A stretch of DNA of 46,109 nt from Bacteroidota bacterium (GTDB lineage Bacteria > Bacteroidota > Bacteroidia > AKYH767-A > JAHEYN01). Both the position numbers and the translations under genes were made by a program. Numbering within the stretch: position 1 is the stretch's first letter; every line of letters begins with the position of its first letter. The stretch spans positions 1 through 46,109 of the forward strand of contig CANFOZ010000017.1 of NCBI GenBank assembly GCA_947448795.1, given 5' to 3'. Of the stretch, positions 1 to 8,872 are shown piece after piece. Under the pieces are notes generated by a model. That model ran no database searches and was not told the DNA's origin. It saw only the letters and a list, made by a program, of their open reading frames with translations.

Positions 1-2682
1 GTCAGATAGGGCTTCAATAGCAGTATGCGGTGCGTTCTTGAGCACATTGTCTTTTTTATCTGCAGTGCCGTCAATCACTTGTTGGATTTCGTGACGGATA
101 CTGATCATGGCTTCGCAAAAGCGATCCAGCTCAGCCAACGATTCGCTTTCTGTTGGCTCAATCATCAAGGTGCCGGCAACCGGGAAGGAAACCGTTGGTG
201 CATGAAAGCCATAGTCCATGAGGCGTTTGGCGATATCTTCCACCTCCACACCGCTCGTCATTTTAAACTGACGACAATCGATAATCATTTCGTGAGCCAC
301 GCGGTTGTGCGTTCCTGTATAGAGCACAGGGTAATGTTCTTCCAAGCGTGCTTTGATGTAGTTGGCATTGAGGATGGCCTTGCGTGTAGCAAGTTCCAAG
401 CCATCGCTACCGAGCATTTTGATGTAGCCATAAGATATTAGCAAGATGCTTGCGCTACCCCAAGGTGCTGCAGATACGGCAGGTATCGCTTTGGATCCAC
501 CGGTTGCAACGACTGCGTGTCCTGGCAGAAAGGGTGCTAGTTTCTCAACCACACCAATGGGTCCCATGCCAGGACCGCCACCGCCATGCGGGATAGCGAA
601 GGTTTTGTGCAGGTTCAAATGGCACACATCGGCACCGATGGTGGCCGGGTTGGTAAGTCCAACTTGTGCGTTCATGTTGGCGCCGTCCATGTAAACCAGG
701 CCGCCGTTGTCGTGAATGATTTGTGTGATTTCTTTGATACCCTCTTCAAACACACCGTGTGTTGAAGGATAGGTAACCATCAATGCGCAAAGCACATCTT
801 TGTTAGCGACGGCTTTCTCGCGGAGGTCGTTGATTTCGATGTTGCCTTTTTCATCGCATTTCACCACCACTACCTTCATGCCGGCCATTACTGCTGTTGC
901 AGGATTGGTGCCGTGAGCAGAAGAGGGGATAAGCACGATGTTGCGTTGCAGATCCTTACGGTCGAGATGGTATGCGCGTATCACCATGAGGCCGGCATAT
1001 TCGCCTTGTGCACCCGAGTTGGGCTGCAAGGAAACAGCTGCGAAGCCGGTGATCGTTTGAAGGTGAAGCTCCAGTTCACGAATGATTTGCAGGTATCCTT
1101 GAACCTGATCTGCAGGTTGAAAGGGATGCATCTGACTGAAATGCGCCCAGCTTAGTGGAGCCATTTCACTCGTTGCATTGAGTTTCATGGTGCACGACCC
1201 CAGAGGAATCATGGAGTGGGCGAGCGAAAGGTCTTTGTTTTCAAGGCGTTTGAGGTAGCGCAGCATGGCCGTTTCGGAGTGATAGGCACTAAACACAGGA
1301 TGGGTGAGAAATTCGCTGCTGCGCTTTACAAGACTATCATTGTTTTGCTTCTTGTTTGTTGCTTTTGCTTCAACACCAAAAACAGTTAGCAGAGCTACAA
1401 GGTCATTGTCCGTGGTGGTTTCATCCAAGGAAATACAAATGTGCTTGTCGTTTTCGTAACGCAAGTTAATTCCCGCTTCGAGTGCTTTGGTGCGGATTGC
1501 AGCGAGTTTTGTTCCAACTTCGATGCAAAGCGTATCAAAGAAAGACGTGTTGCTTTGTTTGAAACCAGCTGCGCTGAGCTGTTCAGCAAGCGATACAGTT
1601 TGTTTATGCACGCGACTCGCGATGGTTTGGAGTCCTGTCGGCCCGTGGTATACCGCGTACATGCCAGCCATCACGGCGAGCAATACTTGCGCGGTGCAAA
1701 TGTTTGATGTGGCTTTATCACGACGGATGTGTTGTTCGCGTGTTTGCAATGCCATGCGGAGTGCGCGGTTGCCTTTGGCATCTTGCGATACGCCGATGAT
1801 ACGACCCGGCAGGTTGCGTTTGTATTTTTCTTTTACGGCAAAATAGGCCGCGTGCGGACCACCAAAGCCCATCGGAACACCAAAGCGTTGGGTGGTTCCA
1901 ACTACAGCGTCAGCGCCCCATTCGCCTGGTGGCGTAAGTAAAACGAGCGAAAGGATATCGGCAGCAACGGCTACTTGTATGCCTTTTTCGTGTGCAGCTT
2001 TTACCCATGCAGCGTAATCGTTGACTTGGCCGTTGGCGCAAGGGTATTGAAGCAACGCTCCGAAGAAGCTTTTATCCAAAGTCGCTGTACGCTCATCACC
2101 AATAACGAGTTCAATGTTCAAAGGTTCTGAACGCGTCTTCAGTAAGTCGATGGTTTGTGGGAAGCACTTGTTTGAAACAAAAAACTTGTTGTTGGCAGCA
2201 GTGTCTTTATCGGCCGTATGCATGAACATGATCATGGCTTCGGAAGCAGCTGTGGCTTCGTCGAGCAAAGATGCATTGGCGATCTCCATACCAGTGAGGT
2301 CGGTGACCATGGTTTGGTAGTTGAGCAAAGCCTCGAGGCGGCCTTGCGCAATCTCCGCTTGATATGGCGTGTAAGCAGTGTACCAGCCTGGATTTTCAAA
2401 AATATTACGCAAGATAACGGTAGGGGTGAAACACGGGTAGTAGCCCATCCCGATGTAGTTCTTCATCACCTTGTTTAAGAGGGATGCATTTTTTAACTCC
2501 TCCAGGTATTCTTGCTCACTTTGCGCGGCCGGTATATGCAATGCTTTCGAAAGACGAATGGAAGCAGGAATAGTTTCGTTCATTAAGCTATCTAAAGAGG
2601 CAGTGCCGATGGCTTGTAGCATTTTATCGGTTTCTGCTTGATCTGGACCATTATGTCGGGAGGCGAAGTTGACGGAGCTCAT
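1..2682 (-). CDS. gcvP: Glycine dehydrogenase (decarboxylating), P protein, C-terminus cut by window edge
   Basis: PLP-dependent P protein of the glycine cleavage system. It decarboxylates glycine and passes the aminomethyl group to lipoylated GcvH. I translated this frame by hand because the ORF track omits it (no stop inside the window). It starts [17 protein letters not shown], and the RH.GPD start and the following ETIPASIRL stretch are typical of the family. The PLP lysine lies in [19 protein letters not shown] at about residue 693. The last visible residues, [17 protein letters not shown], match the conserved C-terminal region. The visible 894 codons compare with a usual length of about 950-960, so roughly 60 residues lie beyond the left edge. 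A -7 type promoter box sits 27 nt upstream of the start. The spot translations agree with an intact frame, and I saw no sign of damage. Confidence 0.96.
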   Translation of the reverse strand, partial: MSSVNFASRHNGPDQAETDKMLQAIGTASLDSLMNETIPASIRLSKALHIPAAQSEQEYLEELKNASLLNKVMKNYIGMGYYPCFTPTVILRNIFENPGWYTAYTPYQAEIAQGRLEALLNYQTMVTDLTGMEIANASLLDEATAASEAMIMFMHTADKDTAANNKFFVSNKCFPQTIDLLKTRSEPLNIELVIGDERTATLDKSFFGALLQYPCANGQVNDYAAWVKAAHEKGIQVAVAADILSLVLLTPPGEWGADAVVGTTQRFGVPMGFGGPHAAYFAVKEKYKRNLPGRIIGVSQDAKGNRALRMALQTREQHIRRDKATSNICTAQVLLAVMAGMYAVYHGPTGLQTIASRVHKQTVSLAEQLSAAGFKQSNTSFFDTLCIEVGTKLAAIRTKALEAGINLRYENDKHICISLDETTTDNDLVALLTVFGVEAKATNKKQNNDSLVKRSSEFLTHPVFSAYHSETAMLRYLKRLENKDLSLAHSMIPLGSCTMKLNATSEMAPLSWAHFSQMHPFQPADQVQGYLQIIRELELHLQTITGFAAVSLQPNSGAQGEYAGLMVIRAYHLDRKDLQRNIVLIPSSAHGTNPATAVMAGMKVVVVKCDEKGNIEINDLREKAVANKDVLCALMVTYPSTHGVFEEGIKEITQIIHDNGGLVYMDGANMNAQVGLTNPATIGADVCHLNLHKTFAIPHGGGGPGMGPIGVVEKLAPFLPGHAVVATGGSKAIPAVSAAPWGSASILLISYGYIKMLGSDGLELATRKAILNANYIKARLEEHYPVLYTGTHNRVAHEMIIDCRQFKMTSGVEVEDIAKRLMDYGFHAPTVSFPVAGTLMIEPTESESLAELDRFCEAMISIRHEIQQVIDGTADKKDNVLKNAPHTAIEALSD

Positions 2683-2708
2683 GTGTTTTTGTTATGTTTT
2701 TTCGACCG

Positions 2709-2716
2709 CAAAAGTA
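2709..2716 (-). promoter_or_regulatory. Bacteroidota -7 promoter element for gcvP
   Basis: On the minus strand this reads TACTTTTG, a perfect TAnnTTTG -7 box, inside the longer string AGTACTTTTGC that recurs before other genes here. It would place transcription start about 20 nt before the gcvP ATG. I found no convincing -33 TTTG at the expected distance. Confidence 0.55.
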
Positions 2717-2782
2717 CTTAAAATGTAACTTGTAATGTAATATTTTAACCAAATTATCAACCAAAAAGCAAATCCCCTGTTC

Positions 2783-2813
2783 TTTGTTTACTAGCAATTT
2801 TTTTTTACTTTTG
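2783..2813 (+). promoter_or_regulatory. Promoter for the 200-aa protein gene
   Basis: A TTTG (-33) at 2783-2786 is followed after 19 nt by TACTTTTG (-7) at 2806-2813. This matches the Bacteroidota housekeeping consensus TTTG-N19-TAnnTTTG. The next ATG is 19 nt downstream, so the leader is very short. Confidence 0.65.
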
Positions 2814-2832
2814 GCCTAAATAAAACCCCATT

Positions 2833-3435
2833 ATGCGCTATCTGTTGTTATTGCTCGTTGTACTGTCTTTTTGTTCATTAAAGGCGCAAGATCGTTTGCT
2901 TTTGATGAATTGCAAAACAATCGACAGTGTTAAAGTTGTGGATATTAGTGCGAACACCGTCACCTACCTTTGCCAAGGCTCGCTAAACGAACACAAGATT
3001 TACCGCGAAAATATTTTTGCGATAACCTATAAAGACGGGAAAGAAAAGGTATTATATATGCCGGCTCCGGAGGATAACGACTTAGATATTGAGCAAATGC
3101 GAATGTTTATCAATGGAACACGCAAAGCGAAGGAGTCTTATCACAATTACAGCTCTTATCTGATTGGTTTTGTTGCCGGTGTAGCAGGCCCTGTTGCTGC
3201 CTTTTATTCGCTCCCCCCACTTATTGCACTGCCGCCAGCAACTGGTGTTTTTCTTGCCTCCTTGGGTTCCCCAAAAATGTCCAACTTGTCATATATAGAC
3301 AAGAAGTATCTTAATAATGAGGAATACATGATGGGCTTTCAGCGCAAGGCGCGTGCCAAAAAGATTAGGAATGCTTTTTTCGGATCGCTTGTTGGAGTGG
3401 CCGCAATGAGTGTTTATATGATATCGCAGAAATAG
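2833..3435 (+). CDS. Unknown exported/membrane protein, 200 aa
   Basis: I do not recognise a specific family. Residues 1-18 form a signal peptide ending SLKAQ. A small beta-rich N-terminal part follows (about 20-75, DRLLLMNCKTIDSVKV...), resembling the short domain found in many secreted Bacteroidota proteins that ends with a YKDGKE-like turn. A long hydrophobic stretch rich in Gly, Ala and Pro spans about 107-146 and a second hydrophobic segment about 179-198. It is probably anchored in a membrane with the N-terminal domain outside the cytoplasm. It is a single gene with its own promoter and is convergent with hemL, four bases away. Function is unknown. Confidence 0.8.
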   Translation: MRYLLLLLVVLSFCSLKAQDRLLLMNCKTIDSVKVVDISANTVTYLCQGSLNEHKIYRENIFAITYKDGKEKVLYMPAPEDNDLDIEQMRMFINGTRKAKESYHNYSSYLIGFVAGVAGPVAAFYSLPPLIALPPATGVFLASLGSPKMSNLSYIDKKYLNNEEYMMGFQRKARAKKIRNAFFGSLVGVAAMSVYMISQK

Positions 3436-3439
3436 CTGC

Positions 3440-4732
3440 TTAGTTTAAAACTGCACCAAGGCATTCTGAATAGATTTTTGCAGCTTCTTGCAAATCTTCT
3501 TTTGAATGCGCTGCCGACACAAAGCCTACTTCGTAACCTGAGGGGCCCATGTACACTCCTTTTTCAAGGAGCATGTGGTACATTTTGTTGAATCGCGGCA
3601 TGCCTGCCGCATCAATTTCATCGGCGGTGCGCACCGACTTAGCATCGGAAAAAGAAAACCAAAAAATACTTCCAAATTGGTGAATTCGAAAGGGTGTGTG
3701 TGTGTGTGGCAGTCCTTGCAGGATACTGTTTATAAAAAAACGGGTATTCACGGCCAACTGCTTGTAAAAGCCGGGTTGTAAGCAGATACGCAGCGCAGCT
3801 ATTCCAGCTGACATTGCAACAGGATTACCCGACAAGGTGCCGGCCTGATACACATCGCCTTCAGGCGATATTTTCGACATGATTGCCTTCGATGCCCCAT
3901 ACGCACCAACCGGCATGCCACCGCCAATTATTTTTCCATAGGTCATGATGTCGGGCGCGATGCCATAGACACCGGCCGCTCCTTCGAAGCCCACCCGGAA
4001 ACCGGAGATGACTTCGTCGAAAATCAACAGCACACCGTGCTTGGTACAAAGGTTGCGCAGCGCTTGAAGGTATTTTTTCGTTTGAAGAAGCAGTCCGTTG
4101 TTAGCCGGAATTGGCTCGATGATCACGCAGGCAATTTTATCAGCGCTGTTTTGAAGAGTTTCTTCAAGAATAACAAGGTCGTTAAGAGGCAATACCAGGG
4201 TGTCGGCAGCAAAGGATGCCGGTACGCCTGCAGATGAGGAAACGCCAAAAGTTGCCAAGCCGGAGCCGGCTTTAACCAACATCGAGTCGGTGTGTCCATG
4301 GTAGCAGCCATCGAATTTGATGATCTTGTCTTTGCCTGTAAAGCCGCGCGCTAGTCGCAAGGCCGACATAACTGCTTCGGTGCCCGAGCTGACAAAGCGT
4401 ATCTTCTCTATAAAGCGGTGGTTGGAAAGAATAAGCTCGGCCAAGGTGTTTTCTAATTCCGTCGGTGCGCCAAAGGTGGTTCCTAGCTCAACGGCTTCTA
4501 TGATTCTTTTGCGGATCACCGGGTTGTTGTGTCCATGGATGAGCGGGCCCCAAGAGCCACAAAAATCGATGTATTCATTGTCGTCGGCATCCCAGATGCG
4601 GCAACCGTCTCCACGTTGGATGAAAATGGGCGTTCCACCTACCGAGCGAAACGCTCGGACAGGAGAATTTACCCCTCCGGGAAATAGATCTTTTGCCTTT
4701 TCAAACAACGCTTCCGATTTTTTTCTTTTCAT
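3440..4732 (-). CDS. hemL: Glutamate-1-semialdehyde 2,1-aminomutase
   Basis: Converts glutamate-1-semialdehyde to 5-aminolevulinate in the C5 route of tetrapyrrole synthesis. The length of 430 aa is normal. Seen: the N-terminal PGGVNSPVRAF signature, SSGTEAVMSALRLARG (about 115-130) for phosphate binding, FDEVISGFR (238-246) with the PLP-ring aspartate, and the Schiff-base lysine in TYGKIIGGG at residue 267. HemE lies in the same window, so heme synthesis genes are scattered rather than clustered. The gene is divergent from kynU with only 41 nt between the two start codons. A perfect -7 box lies 20 nt upstream. A (GT)7 tract in the gene encodes PHTHTPF. Confidence 0.97.
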   Translation of the reverse strand: MKRKKSEALFEKAKDLFPGGVNSPVRAFRSVGGTPIFIQRGDGCRIWDADDNEYIDFCGSWGPLIHGHNNPVIRKRIIEAVELGTTFGAPTELENTLAELILSNHRFIEKIRFVSSGTEAVMSALRLARGFTGKDKIIKFDGCYHGHTDSMLVKAGSGLATFGVSSSAGVPASFAADTLVLPLNDLVILEETLQNSADKIACVIIEPIPANNGLLLQTKKYLQALRNLCTKHGVLLIFDEVISGFRVGFEGAAGVYGIAPDIMTYGKIIGGGMPVGAYGASKAIMSKISPEGDVYQAGTLSGNPVAMSAGIAALRICLQPGFYKQLAVNTRFFINSILQGLPHTHTPFRIHQFGSIFWFSFSDAKSVRTADEIDAAGMPRFNKMYHMLLEKGVYMGPSGYEVGFVSAAHSKEDLQEAAKIYSECLGAVLN

Positions 4733-4751
4733 TTGTGTTGGAATTGGATTG

Positions 4752-4759
4752 CAAAAGTA
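4752..4759 (-). promoter_or_regulatory. Bacteroidota -7 promoter element for hemL
   Basis: Minus-strand TACTTTTG followed by CA, the same extended form seen before gcvP and the OmpH gene. It predicts a leader of about 14 nt. It lies in the 41-nt hemL/kynU gap, so the kynU promoter must overlap it or lie inside hemL. Confidence 0.55.
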
Positions 4760-4773
4760 TTGATTAATGACCG

Positions 4774-6087
4774 ATGAGCATGAAAAATGATCCGATTAAA
4801 TTATACAACACCCTTGAGTTCGCTCGAAGTTTAGACGCCGAAGACCCCCTGGCGCGCTTTCGCAACTTGTATTACATCCCGCGCAAAACGCAGCGGGAGG
4901 TGGTTTATTTGACGGGTAACTCGCTTGGCCTTTTGCCGCGCGACACCTTTACGCATCTGGAAGGAGAGCTTTTCGATTGGGCGCACTATGGCGTGGATGG
5001 GCATTTTCGTGCCAAGAATCCCTGGGTGTCTTATCACGAGCGACTTGCAGTGCCTTTGGCTAACATCACCGGAGCAAACAAAAACGAAGTGGTTGCGATG
5101 AATTCGCTTACCGTTAATCTGCATCTGTTACTTGTGTCTTTTTATCGCCCAACAAAACAACGACACAAGATCATTTGCGAATATCGACCGTTTCCCTCTG
5201 ATCGCTATGCGCTCGATTCGCAGATTCGTTTCCATGGATTCGATCCAACGGAGTCGCTCGTCGAGTTAAAACCCCGCGAAGGCGAGTCTTGTTTACGCAC
5301 AGAAGACATTTTGGCCACCATACAAGAACATAAAGATTCCCTGGCGCTAGTCATGATGGGTGGCGTAAACTACATCACCGGCCAGGCCTTCGATATGCAA
5401 GCCATTACTAAAAAGGCCCATGCATGTGGTGCTATGGCGGGCTTTGATTTGGCGCATGCTATTGGCAACATACCTTTGGCGCTTCATGCATGGAATGTGG
5501 ATTTTGCATGCTGGTGCAGTTATAAATACCTGAACTCCGGTCCTGGTGGAGTAGGTGGGGTGTTCATTCACGAAAAGCACCTCAACGATCCATCTATTCC
5601 GCGCTTTAACGGCTGGTGGGGTGGTGATGCGAAAAAGAAATTCCTCATGGCCGATGAATTTAGCCCAGCGCCTACTGCCGAGGCCTGGCAGCTGAGCAAC
5701 GCGCCTGTTCTCGCTATGTCTGCCCACCATACTGCCTTGACCTTGTTCGAAGAAGCAGGCATGATGCAACTGCGTAAGAAAAGCCTCTTGCTTACCAGCT
5801 TGCTTGAGTTCTTAATCCAAGACATAGACAACACCTATTTCAAAGGCGAAGAAGTGCTTGAAATTATAACCCCATCGGATCCAACGCAGCGTGGCTGTCA
5901 ACTATCTCTGGTGGCTCATGGTATGGGCCGCGAGCTGCACGAAGCATTAGAAGAATGCGGTGTGGTAGCCGATTGGCGCGAGCCCGATGTTATTCGGATG
6001 GCGCCTGTGCCTATGTATAACAGCTTCGAAGACGTTTGGTTAGTTTGGTCTTCCCTCGATTATATCCTTAAAAAGAAATTCAAATGA
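4774..6087 (+). CDS. kynU: Kynureninase
   Basis: PLP enzyme that cleaves kynurenine or 3-hydroxykynurenine to anthranilate or 3-hydroxyanthranilate plus alanine. The 437 aa show the N-terminal TGNSLGLLPR motif, GFDLAHAIGN with the PLP-ring aspartate (D225), and WCSYKYLNSGPGGVGG with the Schiff-base lysine K251, all diagnostic for the family. A second in-frame ATG lies two codons downstream. The stop overlaps the kmo start by 4 nt (ATGA), so the two are translationally coupled. Pairing with kmo suggests that 3-hydroxykynurenine is the real substrate, feeding quinolinate and NAD synthesis or tryptophan breakdown. No kynA, kynB or haao is present nearby. Confidence 0.96.
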   Translation: MSMKNDPIKLYNTLEFARSLDAEDPLARFRNLYYIPRKTQREVVYLTGNSLGLLPRDTFTHLEGELFDWAHYGVDGHFRAKNPWVSYHERLAVPLANITGANKNEVVAMNSLTVNLHLLLVSFYRPTKQRHKIICEYRPFPSDRYALDSQIRFHGFDPTESLVELKPREGESCLRTEDILATIQEHKDSLALVMMGGVNYITGQAFDMQAITKKAHACGAMAGFDLAHAIGNIPLALHAWNVDFACWCSYKYLNSGPGGVGGVFIHEKHLNDPSIPRFNGWWGGDAKKKFLMADEFSPAPTAEAWQLSNAPVLAMSAHHTALTLFEEAGMMQLRKKSLLLTSLLEFLIQDIDNTYFKGEEVLEIITPSDPTQRGCQLSLVAHGMGRELHEALEECGVVADWREPDVIRMAPVPMYNSFEDVWLVWSSLDYILKKKFK

Positions 6088-7430
6088 AAAGTGCTAAAGT
6101 AAGTGTGATTGGTTCGGGGCTTGTGGGCTCTTTGTTATCTATATACCTTGCCAAGAGGGGCCATGCGGTGTCCACGTTTGAGCGTCGACCGGATATGCGC
6201 ACGCAGAAAATTGTGGCCGGTCGCTCGATCAATTTAGCGCTGTCCGACCGCGGCTGGCGTGCCTTAGAGGCCGTTGGTATCAGCGAAGATATCCGCGCCA
6301 TCTCCATACCGATGAAAGGCCGCATGATTCATGCAGTAAACGGCGATTTGAATTTTCAGTCCTACGGAAAAGAAGATCAAGCTATATACTCTGTTTCACG
6401 CGGTGTACTGAATTGCAAGTTGATGGATTTGGCAGAAAAGCACGGTGTTGAAATCTTCTTTAACGAGCGCTGCTTATCGGTGAATGCAACCAAGAAGCAG
6501 GTTGAGTTTGAGCATGCTAAAACAGGCATCAAATCGACGCATCAGTCGGATCTTATTTTTGGTTCGGATGGCGCGTATTCTGCAGCACGACTGCAAATGC
6601 AGCTAGGCACCGATCGTTTCAACTATTCGCAGTTTTATATACCACACGGGTATAAGGAATTAACTATTCCCGCTGGTCCTGATGGAACTTTTCTCATTGA
6701 TAAAAACGCACTGCATATTTGGCCGCGTGGCGAATTCATGCTCATTGCACTTCCGAACCTCGACGGTAGTTTTACATGCACTTTGTTTTTTCCTTTTGAA
6801 GGCGAAACCTCTTTTGCAACGCTTAAAACCGATGCTGAAATAATGGATTTTTTTCAGCGTGTTTTTCCAGATACAATCCCCTTGATTCCTACTCTTGTTG
6901 AGGATTTTAAAAACAATCCGGTTGCTTCTTTGGTTACTGTTAAATGTTATCCTTGGCGCATCGGCGAATCGATGATGCTGATTGGTGATGCGGCTCATGC
7001 CATTGTGCCCTTTTTCGGGCAAGGCATGAATTGCGGCTTCGAAGATTGCCTGGTGCTCGATAGTTTGATGGGTACAAAAGGAGATGATTGGGATGCCATC
7101 TTTGAAGCCTTTCAAGGATTGCGCAAGCCCGATGGAGACGCAATCGCAGATCTGGCCTTACAGAACTTTATTGAGATGCGCGACTTGGTTGGGCAGCCCG
7201 CTTTCCGTTTGCGTAAGCAAATAGAGGCACGTTTCTCCGGTTTGCATCCAGCTAAATGGACGCCACAATATTCATTGGTCACTTTTTCACCGCAGGTGCG
7301 CTACTCCGAGGCCTTGGCCGAAGGGAAGAGGCAAGAAAAAATTATGGACCAAATCATGGCCATGCCCGGTATTGCTGAAAAATGGGATTCAAATGAGGTT
7401 GAAAATAAAATCCTAGAACTGTTGGCTTAG
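6084..7430 (+). CDS. kmo: Kynurenine 3-monooxygenase
   Basis: FAD-dependent aromatic hydroxylase that converts kynurenine to 3-hydroxykynurenine with NADPH and O2. The 448 aa show the N-terminal dinucleotide fold GSGLVGSLLSIYLAKRGH and a following ERRPDMR; the second FAD motif MMLIGDAAHAIVPFFGQGMNCGFED is near residue 290-315. The LSDRGWRALEAVG region is also characteristic of KMO rather than general salicylate-type hydroxylases. It starts inside the last codons of kynU (ATGA). It is convergent with the OmpH gene, two bases apart, with no obvious terminator between them. Confidence 0.95.
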   Translation: MKSAKVSVIGSGLVGSLLSIYLAKRGHAVSTFERRPDMRTQKIVAGRSINLALSDRGWRALEAVGISEDIRAISIPMKGRMIHAVNGDLNFQSYGKEDQAIYSVSRGVLNCKLMDLAEKHGVEIFFNERCLSVNATKKQVEFEHAKTGIKSTHQSDLIFGSDGAYSAARLQMQLGTDRFNYSQFYIPHGYKELTIPAGPDGTFLIDKNALHIWPRGEFMLIALPNLDGSFTCTLFFPFEGETSFATLKTDAEIMDFFQRVFPDTIPLIPTLVEDFKNNPVASLVTVKCYPWRIGESMMLIGDAAHAIVPFFGQGMNCGFEDCLVLDSLMGTKGDDWDAIFEAFQGLRKPDGDAIADLALQNFIEMRDLVGQPAFRLRKQIEARFSGLHPAKWTPQYSLVTFSPQVRYSEALAEGKRQEKIMDQIMAMPGIAEKWDSNEVENKILELLA

Positions 7431-7432
7431 CC

Positions 7433-8032
7433 TTATTTAGCTGCTTCCTCTGCGTATTTCTTGTTCAGGCCTTCGAGCACATATTTTGTGATGTTGAGCG
7501 AGTCGTTCGCAAGCAATATGCCCCCTTCTTGGGTATATCCAAAAATGAATTGATACCGACCGGTTTTGTTCATTTCGCGCAGGTATGCGTTGAGTTGGTT
7601 GTATAAAGACTTGTTGAATTCTACATTCTGCTGCGCCATCTTCTCTTCCACGCCCGTTTTGTAGTCCATAAGTTGCTGCTGCTGCTGCATTAGTTTTTCT
7701 TCCTCTGCCTGCATTTGCGCCTCGGTCATATTGCCTGCGCGCGCCTTGCTTTGGGCTGCATCGTAGTTCGCCTGCAGTTGCGCCTTTTTACCTTCCATAT
7801 CTGCTTCGAAACTCTTTTGAGCTGTTTCAAATTCAACCTTCTTCTTTTGATAGAGGGTATAGTTTTCGAGTAAGGTGTCTATGTTTACATAAACCAAATT
7901 ACCACTGCCCGAAGCCGATACCATTGGAGGCATTGCAGTTTCATTTTGGCCTTTAAAATGGAGCACATAAAGAATAGCCACAGCTATGGCTAAAGTAATG
8001 TTAGAGACGATGGCTAAATTGCGGAGGTTCAT
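7433..8032 (-). CDS. OmpH/Skp-like periplasmic chaperone, membrane-anchored
   Basis: 199 aa with an N-terminal hydrophobic helix at about 7-26 (AIVSNITLAIAVAILYVL) lacking a clear cleavage site, so it is probably an anchor rather than a cleaved signal. The core reads VYVNIDTLLENYTLYQKKK, typical of OmpH, followed by a long Gln/Glu/Lys-rich coiled coil with MQQQQQLMDYK, and a C-terminal stretch ending KTGRYQFIFGYTQEGGILLANDSLNIT, also typical. The family holds unfolded outer-membrane proteins in the periplasm. The tentacle-like coiled coil is visible. There is no BamA partner next to it. The promoter box is only 12 nt upstream, so the mRNA may be nearly leaderless. Confidence 0.88.
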   Translation of the reverse strand: MNLRNLAIVSNITLAIAVAILYVLHFKGQNETAMPPMVSASGSGNLVYVNIDTLLENYTLYQKKKVEFETAQKSFEADMEGKKAQLQANYDAAQSKARAGNMTEAQMQAEEEKLMQQQQQLMDYKTGVEEKMAQQNVEFNKSLYNQLNAYLREMNKTGRYQFIFGYTQEGGILLANDSLNITKYVLEGLNKKYAEEAAK

Positions 8033-8043
8033 ATTTTTTTTTG

Positions 8044-8051
8044 CAAAAGTA
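8044..8051 (-). promoter_or_regulatory. Bacteroidota -7 promoter element for the OmpH gene
   Basis: Minus-strand TACTTTTG within AGTACTTTTGC. The predicted start of transcription falls only about 5 nt before the ATG. The rest of the 190-bp gap to the YceI gene is AT-rich without another clear signal except the YceI -7 box. Confidence 0.55.
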
Positions 8052-8189
8052 CTGTTTTGTAAATGAATAAAGCCTGAATTATGGTTGTATAGAGGCTTTA
8101 ATTTGTTGGTATTTATATTGTAAATAATTGAATATCAATAGATTATAATAAAAATAAAATTAATTGTATGTACAATGAATATCTATTTC

Positions 8190-8197
8190 TAAATTTG
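8190..8197 (+). promoter_or_regulatory. Bacteroidota -7 promoter element for the YceI gene
   Basis: TAAATTTG matches TAnnTTTG exactly and lies 25 nt before the YceI ATG. A TTG at 8164-8166 is a possible -33 element, but the 23-nt spacing is long. Confidence 0.45.
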
Positions 8198-8222
8198 AAT
8201 TCATAAATAAAAAACATAAAAA

Positions 8223-8813
8223 ATGAAAACAATTTTATTGACTGCCTTTGCTGCAGTAACTATGCTTGCTACGCAGGCGCAATCAACATGGAAAGTGGAT
8301 GCTGTTCACTCCAACATCCGTTTTGAAGTAAGCCACTTAGTGGTATCCGAAGTAGAGGGATCTTTCAAGAAATTCGAAGGCACTTGTGTGAACCCGAATA
8401 CAACGGATGATTTTTCTAAGTCAACAATCGACTTCAGCATTGAAGTTGCATCTGTAAACACGGATAACGAAATGCGCGACACACATTTGAAAGGCGATGA
8501 TTTTTTTAGCGCGGATAAATATCCGACCATGAAATTTAAATCCACCTCAATGACCAAGACGGGTGATAAAACCTATAAATTGGTTGGCAACATGACCATT
8601 CGTGATGTGACCAAGCCGATGGAGTTGCTTGTAACTTACGGTGGTACTATGAAGGATCCCTATGGCAATACCAAAGCGGGTTTTAAGGTGCAAGGCACCA
8701 TCAACCGTATTGCTTATGGTTTAAAATGGAACCAGATGCTTGATGGCGGCGGTTCTATTGTTGGGGAAGACGTTAGTTTTCGTGCCAACTTAGAAATGAC
8801 GAAACAGAAATAA
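8223..8813 (+). CDS. YceI family periplasmic protein
   Basis: 196 aa. A signal peptide ends near MLATQAQS, followed by WKVDAVHSNIRFEVSHLVVSEVEGSFKKFEG, the diagnostic start of the YceI beta-barrel (W.vD..HS.v.F...h......G.F..f.g). The downstream DEMRDTHLKGDDFFSADKYPTMKFKS-type region and the NMTIRDVTKPMELLVTYGG segment are also standard. The family binds amphiphilic polyisoprenoid-like ligands in a lipocalin-like barrel in the periplasm, but the ligand here is unknown. It is a single-gene unit with its own -7 box and a strong intrinsic terminator. Confidence 0.95.
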   Translation: MKTILLTAFAAVTMLATQAQSTWKVDAVHSNIRFEVSHLVVSEVEGSFKKFEGTCVNPNTTDDFSKSTIDFSIEVASVNTDNEMRDTHLKGDDFFSADKYPTMKFKSTSMTKTGDKTYKLVGNMTIRDVTKPMELLVTYGGTMKDPYGNTKAGFKVQGTINRIAYGLKWNQMLDGGGSIVGEDVSFRANLEMTKQK

Positions 8814-8836
8814 GTGTTTAGTGTTTTTGTGTTAGG

Positions 8837-8867
8837 GCCGGCTCGTTTATCGAGCCGGCTTTTTTTT
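8837..8867 (+). terminator. Rho-independent terminator after the YceI gene
   Basis: A perfect 9-bp GC-rich stem, GCCGGCTCG / CGAGCCGGC with a TTTAT loop, is followed by eight T residues. It lies 23 nt past the YceI stop. On the minus strand there is no T-run after the stem, so it should act mainly on YceI transcripts. Confidence 0.93.
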
Positions 8868-8872
8868 GCCCT

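Noticed and set aside
25-2478. Plus-strand ORFs over the first 2.5 kb
   Set aside because: All are shadows of gcvP on the minus strand, which is missing from the ORF track only because it runs off the window.
2683-2832. Glycine riboswitch before gcvP
   Set aside because: The gap is 150 bp shared by two divergent promoters, the gcvP leader is predicted at about 20 nt, and no paired aptamer-like structure was visible.
3694-3708. GT dinucleotide tract in hemL as a phase-variation site
   Set aside because: About seven units only, it encodes an acceptable PHTHTP stretch, and hemL is a housekeeping gene; no other sign of switching.
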